Source: Branchiostoma floridae (taxonomy: Eukaryota > Chordata > Leptocardii > Amphioxiformes > Branchiostomatidae). From it: 64,000 bases of DNA. This document shows, piece by piece, positions 49,101 to 61,100 of this stretch; the first letter of the stretch is position 1, and the number at the start of each line of letters is the position of its first letter. Where the stretch lies: assembly GCF_000003815.2 (NCBI RefSeq), contig NC_049988.1:12222365-12286364 (forward strand), read 5' to 3'. The notes beneath the pieces were generated by a model that did no database searches, had not been told where the DNA came from, and saw only the letters and a program-made list of their open reading frames with translations. A program made the translations under genes and the position numbers.

Positions 49101-52100
49101 TTTTAAAAGTTACAAACTATAAGACCCACTGCAGTTCCAAACAAGCTGCTAGGGGGCCCAAAATTACACCATTCACTCCTAGTCCCAACAGCTATCCACC
49201 ACTTAAAAATCATGAACATGGCACTTCTGGAAAATTTAGGCGCAAGCTTTGACGCTCACTTGCAGTACCAAAACAAGTCGCTAGGAGGCCCATTATCGAA
49301 CTTGACCTTCCTTTCTGTGTCCCCTACCTATCAACAAAATATCATTAGCATCCATGTAGAACATCTCGAGTTATCGTGTTAACAGACAAACGCACTTACA
49401 TACAAAGCCAGCTACAGCACCATAGGTAAAAGCTAGCTAACCCATTCTCGCACATGACAATCCTTTACACAACCGCTACACACCTGCCAAATATCGTAGA
49501 AATCGCCCAGCTGCATTTTGAGTTATGCTTCTCGAAACAAACCTCGAAAAAATACAAAGGTCGCTGCTGTACCGTAGGAAAACGCCAGGTAAACCATTTT
49601 CAAACTAGGCATGCCTTTCGACAACCGCTACACACCTACAAAAAATCAAAAAGTTCCATCCACAATTTCTCGACTTATAAGCTGTTGACCTACATACAGA
49701 CCCAAGTAAGCAATCTTATAATCTTCGCTGGCGAAGATAACAATATATTTCACCATACCTATGGTATGGCTGAAATATAAATAGTTTTTTGCGAGGATTT
49801 GGAGTTAACGACAAGGTCATTTGGACGGTAGCAGAAGGTACGCGTTCCTTGAACGTCAGAGTACATGTCTTTGTCGATGAATTTGCCAACATTCCGCGTA
49901 GCAAGATCAATCATTTTCGGCAGATTTGACTTTGGCAGGGTAAGTTGAGACAATCGAGGAAATGTTACTTGGCGGAAATCGCGGGAAAATTGGCCAGTTT
50001 AGATTTGATAAGTAAGTTTAACAATGGTGAGAATGATTATTTCCTCATCAATATTTATCGTTAGAATGTTTTGAACTGTAAATCTAAACAATTGTGTTAC
50101 CTGTGCAATCTTTATATGAATAAACATACATTTTGCCAGCACGATGTTGCAGCAACATGATAACTTCATGTCTGTATCATGCCACTTTTATTGTTGAAGG
50201 CGCGTAAGCAAATGAACAAGCATGACAAAAGAAATATTATGATACTATTTATTCGGTAACATTCACTTTTATTCACGATTCTAATTTGCAATGCCTGCAA
50301 ACTCCGATCGGAATCACCCGGACCTTGTACGATTTAAAATGCATTTAACGTGAAATTGGAATTTATGACGAATCCGACACGTTAGTTCAAGGAGCTTTTA
50401 TCAGATAAAAGCTCCTTGGTTAGTTCAGATTCTTTTCTCAGTAGTCACGCTTCCTATTTTCATAGTTTAAAAACTATCGACAAAGGCAGCGTTAAAGAAT
50501 GTTTTTCTCCTGGTGCAAACTGTAAACACACGTCACCCACCACTCGTCTCCGATGTGACGAAGCCATTCGCGCCATTTTTATTGGATTTTAGACGGACTC
50601 GACAGTCGAGCCGTCCACCGCGGCCTTGGCATCGTTTCCTCGCGATCGGTGTCAGCCCTGACTGCACCGCTGCCCCTTGTCGTTGTCCCTCAACAGTTGT
50701 AGTAGAAGCAATAGTTTCCGCGTCGTCCACTTCTTGACAGGTCGACGCCTTAGCGAGATACTTGTGTATGTTATCCAGTCCCAAACATCGCAGTTTCTCG
50801 GTTTATTTTCGCAAAGTTTCGTGCCTCTTCTTGATTGACGTTATGTTACCGCCTTTGTTGGAGCCGCTGCTGGCTGTGATTGGTCGCAAGTTAATTCGAT
50901 TTTTCGCATAAAGTGGCACGCCCTGTCTAATCGGTATATCTAAAGACTGCAGCCAAGGCTGTTGTCATGGTAACGACACGTATAACAACGTTGTAGCGGT
51001 GTTTAACAGAGATAGAGTCAAAGGCGCGGCAGGAAAATATTACTGAGTGAATACTGAGCGAATTTTCAGCATGTGGAACGCCGAAGCCTCCAACTTTTTT
51101 TTTGCCTTGCCGGGCGCCGAACTCGGGCGCGAGGCGTCTCAAGCTTGTTGAGGCCTGGGAAATTTTGAAATCTTGACCCTCCGAAACGCCATTTCTGGCA
51201 TTTTGACGAACAAATTTCACTGATAGTCCGAGCAAAANNNNNNNNNNNNNNNNNNNNNNNNNNNNNNNNNNNNNNNNNNNNNNNNNNNNNNNNNNNNNNN
51301 NNNNNNNNNNNNNNNNNNNNNNNNNNNNNNNNNNNNNCAAAAAAAATTTTTCCTGGGGCCTCTCCCCCCCCCTCTAAAAATTTTTTTTTCTTAGGGCCCT
51401 CCCCCCGGGGTTCCATTTTTTTTTCCTAGGGCCCATACCCCCCCCCCCCCCCGACGGACCGCCCCCCCGCTAAATATCGACCAGTCCCTTAGTGCCCAGT
51501 TACTCAGTGTAAAATTAGCGTAGCGGATCCGCTGCTAGTATAAACTTCGACCCCTATATGTTGTTTTTGGTAAGTATTTGGCGACACATCTCGGCTTCCG
51601 GGTATCGCTCCGAGGACGCAAACAGTGAAGCGCCCCGGGCAGCTTGACCGATAATGTCATCGCTACGGGCTTTCGAAATTCATTAGGACATTGTGAGATT
51701 TTAGGTCCTACAATTTTCTTGCAAATCAGATATGTTAGACCAGATGGTACATTTTTACTTCCTGTATACTGTATAGGTGTAGTTCCCGGGGAAAATTTTG
51801 TTTGGAAATACGGTGTCGTTGAAAATAGTCTCTTAACTATACGTTTCAATGGGGGCGAGAAACTGGGGTGTGCCCCTAAATGTTCCATTTTCGAGCAGGG
51901 GTTATTTGAGACAGTTAAATGTTGTATGGGAAAAGCTATGGCTGAAATATGCTGTATTTGCTCCTAAGCAAATGTCGGCCTTTCTAGTATTACTTAATAT
52001 CTTGGTAACCAACTTACAGCTTTCCCCATCTTGGACGGCCAGGTGACAGGCAAGTTCGGATACAGCTGGTTCAGACCCAGGTGACTAGCGTCCATCTTTG

Positions 52101-55100
52101 CGCGCCTTTTCCCGGCCGTCAGGGTCACGTTAGGCACGTCCGGAAAGTACTCATTATCGAACAGAAACATGACGTCAAACCAGGCAGTGACGTCATCGGG
52201 GTCGTACTCAACCTGGCACGTGAAGGTCACCTGATTGCCGCTGACGTCATACTCAGGAGGGTGGAGGACAGGGCTGTCTGAGAACAACGGGATGATATCT
52301 GCAAACAAAAAACAATTTGGAGTTACAGTATAAGTTAAAGTAAAGCTTATATCAGAATTGGAAAAAGGGGTCTACCCGACATTTTAAGGGTTGTTTTGGC
52401 ATCTTCGGGCGTGACCCACAACGTGGCCCAACTGAACACCATGCAGCTACCGGGCTATGGCCCCGGATTTTTTAAACTCAGGTCGGGACCCGGTCGCAGA
52501 TAGACGCAGTGACCTACTAGTGAAAACACCGAGAGGTACCCCTGAGGCCTAGTCGTATGGCAGCCCACCGGGACAAATTTGTGGCTTCGGGGCACGGCCG
52601 GGGCCACACCGCCGACGGGCACTTAAGTATTAGATCGAAGTATTGTCTTGCAGGACTGTTCTTATCTTTGATTGTTGACACTATTGATCATAAATGTATT
52701 TTACGGTTTCCATTTGTAATAAAATTGTAACTTACTTCCGCAAGTCCGGTGGAATACGTTGTACACTTCACCGTTTGGGCAGGGTACGCTGTCACCTGTG
52801 GGAACGGACAAGAAAGTCTTCTGTAATCTATCGACTTACTCATTGTAAGGACCACTACCATCTTTTATCACAACAAAATCATTGCAGCACATGGCCTCTC
52901 AGATTTTACTTTCATGGTTTATTTATGGGTTGTTGTGTTGTAAATCTTGCAATCTTGCCCACAGTAGATGTATTCAAATTGCATCATTATCTTACATGTG
53001 ACCTACCTGCACAGTATGCCTCACAGAAGTTGGTCGGCACCAGTTTGTAGACGTAGTAGGTATGTCCGGGGGTGGGGCATCTCTTGACTTGAATGTTGTA
53101 TTGTTCTGTGCAACACTCGCCAGGGACACCGGTATTCGCACACACCGAACGATCAGCAATTGTGTCATCTGGGTAATGTTTGAATAAAAATGTTTCCTGT
53201 TTACTTCTAAAATGGCTTAATTCTTTGCATTACATAAGCTGTAACGGAGAGTGTATGAAAGCTAAATATATCTATCTTTTAATATATTGAGAAAGATATA
53301 CATGCAAGGAAGTTGAAAAGAGGTCACTCTTTTCAACTTCCTTGAATACATGTGGATTTAGGAACCAAGAGGTACTAGTATCTTTATGAAGTTCAACAAG
53401 AAGGCACATTGTATGTAAAATTACCTGTGGGGTGTTCTCCGTTCAACCACACAGGTGACTCTGTCCCGCAGCGGTAAGACTGTACACAGCTGGTGGGGAT
53501 GGTGCCTCCCACATGAGTGAAGCGGTACCAGCCCTCCTCTAACCCGCCGTCACACACGTTCGAGCCGTCCGACTCTGTGATGTACGCGGTACTACGGTGT
53601 GGCTCGTAAAGGGGTGTGGCGGTCAGACATGGGTCTGAGGAGGTCGAAATGAAATTATACGAGCGTGCCTCAAAAAGTAATGTCATTAGTTTTAGAAGAG
53701 GCTCATTTTTGGATCGAATGAGTTGAAATTTGGCACAAAGGTATAAAATTAAGGTATGTATTATTCTGAGATTGAAATCTTAATTTATTATTCAGGTTTT
53801 TATGAATGACTGAGTTGCGTTCAAGATGACCATACCCCTGGAAGAAATGAGAGGCTCAATTAACGTGTAATTGATAATGTCCCTGACTCACTCGTAGCTA
53901 TTATAAGACACTGAACCTTCTCATGAATCAAGCTGTATTTCTCTATTTAAGCCACATGCCTGTGTTCGCTTTAGAAATCCAATCAGTTTTTCTTTTTTTC
54001 GTTCCTGGAGTGAAAAGAGATATGGGAGCGGTCGTCAGGGTGGTGTATCAGGGGTAGGCTGATTAAATTTTCCGTAGCCGAATTTCTTATTATCTGAGAG
54101 GGATCAAACTTAATACAACTATTGGTATTTAAACAGTTAATACTTATGCTAAGTTTCGTCGCTTTTAAATCTAAAATCAGTCTACAAAAAAGTCTTAAAT
54201 CAACAAATAACGTATTTGGTTATCAATCAAACTGTCTGCAATATAGCAACTCTCTCCATTCTAGCGGCTGTAAAAGAGGAACCACCGGGAGTTCAGAAAT
54301 GAAAATTGGTATATAACCTGTAGTATACAGACACTCATTATTATACAGGTGAAAGTTTAGCTTCCAACAGAAGTTATAAGTGGCCATGGGTCAGATCTAA
54401 AGGGACTGATCTTCTGACAAGCTACCAAAGGTGTGGTCATCTTGAAATCAACTCAGTCACTTACATGTATAAAAACCTGAACGACAAATTGAGATATTTC
54501 AATCTCAGAGGGATACATGCCTTTACCTTTGTGCCAAATCTCAACTCATTTGATTAAAAAAAACAGTTATTGGAAACACAGGGATAAGTGACCTACTGAT
54601 AGAAGTGGATGTCAAATTTGTTACATACGAGCACAGTGTGTTTACAAAAGTACGAGCATGGAAGAGGAGTGCATCTCTAAGTTGCAGGTATCTTGCTATC
54701 GCCACGACAATCTTTCCACACGAGAAATGGCGTTGGGATTTCGTTTATTTTTACAAAGCTAATCAGGTATTTGCAGGTTGCAGTCCAATATCCCAAAATG
54801 CTGCATTTACCCACCACACCAAACAAACGAAAAAGAGATTCTAACCGTCACATGAAAATCCGTTTTCACTCAGAATGTAGGCAGCATCACAGGAACACTG
54901 GAAACTCCCCTCTGTGTTCGTGCAAACGTGTTCGCAGCCGCCATTTTCTCTCAAACATTCGTTGATGTCTGAAAAAGTAGGAACGCAAGATAGTTACTAC
55001 TGATAAGCCTCATAACGCCAAACGGAATTTCGAATTCTACTTCAGATAAGTATTGTTCATATTTCTGGAAAATGGTTTGATTTTTTTTTTCATTATTCTT

Positions 55101-58100
55101 AATCAAGCAGACGACAGAAGGGCATGGAGACAACTCTCCATCTTCATGGCTACCTTATCCCCCCCCCCCCAATGACCTGGAGGTCAATGGACTAGGTAGG
55201 TAGGTAGGTAATCAAGCTGTTTACAACCAGGGCCCCACTAGCTGATGACTTAAGTCTAGTACGAAGCGGTAGCCCTGGGAACTTAATCAGCAATGCATTT
55301 TACTATATGAACGGTGTATGATACTTACCGTCACATGGGCCATTTTCGTTAATGGGAAGCCCTCGTAACACAAAACACGGGAACCCCCCATTTGTAAATG
55401 TACAGGGAAAGGGCCCATTCCCGTCACATCCCTCTGTATTGGTTAATGACAAAATAATTCTACACATATAGCATGCATGCATACCTTTTTAGTTAAAGAT
55501 GTCGTCATAAACAAAATAACTTACTATAATTACATCCTTATTTGCTTAAGTAATCAATTAGGCAAGATGAAACAATTAATCTAGAAAGTCTCAAAACATC
55601 TCATGGGGGTATGAGGTCTCCTGTGTTGTTACAGGAGACTACTTGGAAAAGGCATAAAATGTACAAATTGAAACAAGTATGGTGTTAAAAAAACACAGGC
55701 GAAGAAAGGTTACGATGGAATAATTGTTTGTTTGTTTGTTTGTTTGTTTGTTTGCTTTATTATGATCTCCAGTAGTGATATTGTACAACTATTCTGCCTG
55801 GAGCCTGTGAATATTCACATAAAATAAAATAGAATTAAACAAAGTAACAAAATTTATACAAGAATAAGTAACAAAAAGTATGGTTCCTTAAAAAAACGAG
55901 ACGAATTTTAATTGTCATTCAAAGTTTAAGATGAGTGTAAGAATAGTTTCAAACATTTATTTGCACGATTTCAATGTGTTCCCCGTTTTCTGCTGTGTGT
56001 AAGGATGGTTCGCTGTCGTTGTAATGGCTGGGTATAGGTGTGATGCCTTTTCGTTCTAATTCATTTTTTGTTACCTGTGTTGAAAAAAAAGCAGGTATTG
56101 TTTTTGGTAGGGATCACGATATGTAGTTTTCGGACCGATATCTTTAGAACCTCTGGATGGATTACGATCACGTTTGCTATTGGGGTAGATACTGTGAGCC
56201 ATTGTGCTTTAGCGCGCATTAGAACTTTGCTGCTGTTTTGTGGTTCGTTTAAAAAAATATTTACACCCCTTTTCTTGATATGGAATGATCTGGTCGTCTT
56301 AACGGGGACAGCTGTGACATATGTTTTATGTTTACAGTAGCATGGGAGTGTGTGGGGAGTTTCCGGGACTATATCTCCAGAACAGAACACGTAATTGTAA
56401 TGATATTTATCTCCATGAATAATGAAGATATAGTTTTGGGTGTGTCGACGATGTCTGTGTGTTTGTCTGTCTATATTTATCTCCATGAATAATGGAGATA
56501 TAGTTTTGGGTGTGTCTGTGTGTTTGTCTGTGTGACCAGATTTTTGTAGTGAGCATAACTCAAGAACTTCTGGATGGATTACGATGATTTGGTTTGTGGG
56601 TAGGTGTTGGGAAGACAAAGGTCAAGGTCAATTTTGGGCTCCCTGGTATGTGACCTTGGTACTGCAGCAGAAATTCGTTTTTTGGATCTTGTGAATGTGC
56701 TATAGCTTGTGACATAAGAGATATGTGATGTATATTTCCCCCCCTCCCCTACGCAGGTTGCTCTGGAACTGCAGGGGCATTATTTTGAAAATGTTCTAAG
56801 GAGGATAACTGAAGAAGGGAACAACAACTTTACATGATATTTGGTGTGTAGGTAGCTTAGACAGAGATCATGAAGTGCAGATTATGCAAGTTGACACTTA
56901 ATTTGGATGTTTAATGAGGAAAATCTGTATTTGCAGTGTTTCTTTTATAGAACTCAAATACCTGTAAATATGTAGTTTGTGGCAGGTGGAACATTAGCAG
57001 ATATCAATTATGCAAATAAGTCCATAATCTTCATAATTAATGTAAAAGTGTCATAATTCATCTATGTGGTAAATGATTGTACAACCAACATAGTGACTAG
57101 CGTAGGTTATTTACAGGTCTACATAACTAAGCATAGATTATGCAAATGTGGAATCCATTTACATAATCAGACTATCTCATAGAGATATGATGTTCCCGAA
57201 CTCTTGTTGATCATCATCATCATCATACATGTGTTGGGTGTGGTTGCCTCAGGATTGATTTGGAGCTTCCTTGTGTTTGAACTTGACACTGCAGGTAGCC
57301 TTTTGTGTGTTGAAGGGGCGTACCTGTTTAAACACTGTCCTCCGATCAGGTCAGGATTCAGTTGTACAGGCGGTGGTGCGAGTGAAACGTTTTCTCAGAT
57401 GTTCCTATGAACTCCGAGTTCTAAGCTTGATAGTGGGTACCTGTTTAAACACTGCCCCCCAAGCTAGGGGTTTCTGTTGTGCAGGTGGTGCGAGTGTTAT
57501 GTTAATACATATGTCCCCAACATCACAGTATATTGGAATAGGCAGTAATTCCCCCTCCAAATGTCGATTGACAATGGTGACCCTAAGTAGCTCATATACT
57601 GTCACGGCACAGACAGTCCACATCAGAGACAAGGGGTGTCTATGACAGCACCAAAAAGTTGATAATATGGATACATGAGAAAAAAGAGTTCGGAGACCTC
57701 ATACCTCCATGAAATGACTTGCATATCTGCATAATTCATGTATGGTTCTATACACATTTAACTAATTAGCACAGGTCGCAATGCTTACAATCAAGTGTCC
57801 TAGACATATAATTACAAAACTTTAAAATCAACTCTAAACAGTGACAACAAACATCCACACGGAATCGACTCTATGTACATCTCTGCCAAAGATACCTGCA
57901 TGCTGAATAGCATGGAAATCTGTCCTTCCTATGTTCCGTTTTGCTCTTTGGAAGATTTTGGCCAGAATGCCCCTGCAGTTCCAGAGCAAGCCGCTAGGGG
58001 GCCCAAACATGCAGTACTTCTGCCTTACATCACAAGCAATCTGCCACACAAAAATCAAGACCATAGCATGTACAGCTCAAAAGATAAAAAAAAAAAATCG

Positions 58101-61100
58101 AAATTTAGCTGCAGTACCAAGGTCACACACCAGGGGGCCCAAAATCGACCCTGACCTTCGTTTTACAACACCTGCCCGCATACGAAATATCATAACGATC
58201 CATCCAGAGGTTCTAGAGTTATGGTGACCACAAATATCCGGAAACACAATCAAACAGACAGACAGACAGACGGACACATCAAAATGAATACCTCCATTTT
58301 TCATAGTCTGTGTAAAGCAAACTCCGCTGTCCAGGGCTGTAACTGGCCCCTCCCCGGGGGCCGGCTGATGTTTGGCGGGCTGCTATAAGCGAGATTTAAT
58401 CAGGCTACATTTTTCATGTAGGAAAAAAGTTCTAAGTAAGAGTAGTTAGTTAAAACAAGGAGGTTAAAAGCAGAACGTCTCAAAATACCTCTGGCACAGA
58501 AGGCGTACTCGTCTTGCTGTCCATTGCCATCGACGCACCAGTGTCCCGACTCTGCACCACAGGAGGCACCATTACGCCAGTTGTTCATGAACTGGTACAC
58601 GTCGTACAGCTGCGGACAGCTGCGTGGATCAGCACCACACAGCTGCTGGGATACTTCCTCCATGGGGTACCAACAGTTCACCAAGCCTGTTTGGAAGCAC
58701 GACGAGGAGGACAACCCACAGGCGCTGTCCCCGGGACACGGCGTCACGTACCCCGCTGCCTCACACGTTGCCTTCACGTTGGCCGAAGTCATACCTCCGG
58801 TTACAGGTACCTTGTAGTAGTGCCAGTCCTTGTAAGCTGTCAGATATGAGGCATCTCGTCCTGTAAACAGATAAAGAAAAAAATGTCAACCAAAAACTCT
58901 TTAAAAAATCACTTTGGACTCCCCCCACCCCCTCTTAGTCAAAAAGCACAAGCGTCGATTGAATGCATCCATCATATGTTGTTTCAATCTGAATATGAAC
59001 TAGAAAGGCCGACATTTGCTTAAGAGCAAATACAGCATATTTCAGCCATACCCCTTCCCACGCAACATTGGACTGTTCCAAATCACCCCTGCGCAAAAAT
59101 GGAACATCATATTAACAGTACATTATCCCCCAAAGTGGACTGGTATTGTGAATTGATTCCAGGTAAAAACAGAGCTTGCTTCTATTTTTGCAGAAAATGA
59201 CAATAATCACACCTTCCATTCAGAAAATTTTCATCATGACTGAAAATTGTTGAATGACTTCATGTAATGTCATTAACAATTTTCAGTACGATAACTAGGT
59301 GTAAGTTTAAAAAAGTATAAGCTCCTTGTGATGTGGGTACATTTATTATTGCAGTGAACTTTTTTTATTCAAGTAGGGCATACGATTTAATAATTATCAA
59401 GCAGGTGCAGGTACTGTAGGAGCGTTTGTTTTCTTCAAGCTGTAAAACTGTTAAACTGTTTTACTTTGTATGCAATCAGCCATCGAGCCTATTCTTATTT
59501 TAGTTTAACAACTTCCTGCCAGACCCGGAAGATACGATTGAACCTTGTTCGAGGATTTATTTTCGTCTGTCTGGTCAGTCTGTTCATACCCTGGCGCTGA
59601 GAGTGTTTTATTGGGCTGAAACTCTGGCAGTTTAAAGTTAGTTACAATTTAAATGTTCAAAGTTTATGTCAAACAACAACAGCACTAGGAAATGTGGCCA
59701 CTATAGACAGGTGGTCACTATAGAGAAAATGCTGATCTATTGACTAGGAGCCATACGTTACACATNNNNNNNNNNNNNNNNNNNNNNNNNNNNNNNNNNN
59801 NNNNNNNNNNNNNNNNNNNNNNNNNNNNNNNNNNNNNNNNNNNNNNNNNNNNNNNNNNNNNNNNNTCATATAAACATTGCACAGGTAAGCCAATTGTTTA
59901 GATGTACAATTAAGTTCAAATAATTCTGAAGAGAAATATTGATGAGAAAATAATCATTCTCGCCACTGTCTAACTTATAATTACGTATCAAAACTAAACG
60001 CAGATTTTCTAACTAACGCACCTTTCGCCGACTTCATCAAAGGACCGCCGGCTATCAATCAAACACGGCTGTTGATTAGACTTAGAGTTTCAAACAGTCA
60101 TGTGCTGTGTGCCAGTTGACAGCGAACTTCATGCTACGTGATGTTTTACATTGCTTGGACCTTCTTTCCTACAGCGGTGCTTTTACAAAATATTTAGACT
60201 GTAACACTGAGTCCCACATGTTTTATAGAATAGAATTTGACGCAGAACAGCGTTTTTGCTGGGTATTTTTCTTGAAAAATGTCCGTGGGAATATCAGCGA
60301 GGCGGCGACGTAGGGATATCAGACCGTCAACAAAAGTCGCACGGCGGCTAACGGCGCAGCGAAGATACTAGCGCTATAAATAAGCGCTTCAACTAAGGAT
60401 GGCAACCCGTACAATATTTTTGTATACTGTTGAGCTAAGTAAAGTTTGTTGTTTATGAGGTTTTAGTTGTCTTTGAAGCTTTGACCCGAAATATTCTAAA
60501 GTCAAACTGCTGAAGAGAAGTAAGTGACTGCTACGATTATCGTAGATATGGCCCTAAAAAAAACTGATAAAAGAAGCCTTCTCAATAGTCTAAAATGCAA
60601 GAGCTTCCGGGGGGGCTTCGCCCACCTGGGTCCCCCCCCACAGTGGCCCTGCCCCTGGACCCCGCCAGGGACATTCGGCGGCCCCCAGACCCCTGTCCGA
60701 CGCTTTGAAAAAATCCTGGCGAGAAGTCTGTACGGCCTGAGTCTTCAAGTTAACGTATTGTGTGGTCCCGCTTATGAATATTAATTAGCCTTCGCTTTCC
60801 TCTTCGCTGATTGGCTGAACCATTAATTGAATTAACTCTTCCTGCCGGCTAGACGCAGGTGCAGATGTCGGCTCTGTGGGGTGAACGTCCGAAAGGTCAT
60901 GGCATGGAGAACGAAAGAAAACCAATTTCCCCTAAAAAAAGTGCTGTAATTAAGCCTTTTACAGTACTTTATGCCAAAAATTTTACTTGGATCATTTTAC
61001 CAACTATCTTATGCCTATCTATACCAAATGTTACTCATACCAGGGTACAGGGGTGCAAAATATACCGTTATAAGACCGTCAACAACAGTCGCACGGAGCT

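Larger units (their letters stand above)
45043..49779 (-). mobile_element. Helitron-like element alpha-D, itself interrupted
   Basis: On the minus strand the 5' hairpin lies at 49742-49779 and the 3' end (CTAG on the plus strand at 45043-45046) is next to GCAAATACAGCATATTTCAG. It is split at 46677/49741 by elements beta-E1 and beta-E2. Joining the two sides restores ACGAATACAATATATTTC, exactly as found uninterrupted in alpha-F at 62376-62393. Confidence 0.55.
43964..51987 (+). mobile_element. Helitron-like element alpha-G, interrupted by nested insertions
   Basis: The 5' hairpin is TATATTTCAGCCATACC, loop, GGTATGGTGAAATATA (43964-43998), then a CTTT run. The 3' end (to 51987) is GGCTGAAATATGCTG, ATTTGCTCCTAAGCAAAT, spacer, CTAG-T. 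The first part (43964-45042) and second part (49780-51987) are separated by element alpha-D. The second part matches the internal part of alpha-F: 50034-50130 aligns with the complement of about 59875-59975. It includes gap 51238-51337. Confidence 0.5.

Noticed and set aside
50927-51416. Open frames spanning the N gap
   Set aside because: They depend on unknown bases and poor sequence next to the gap.
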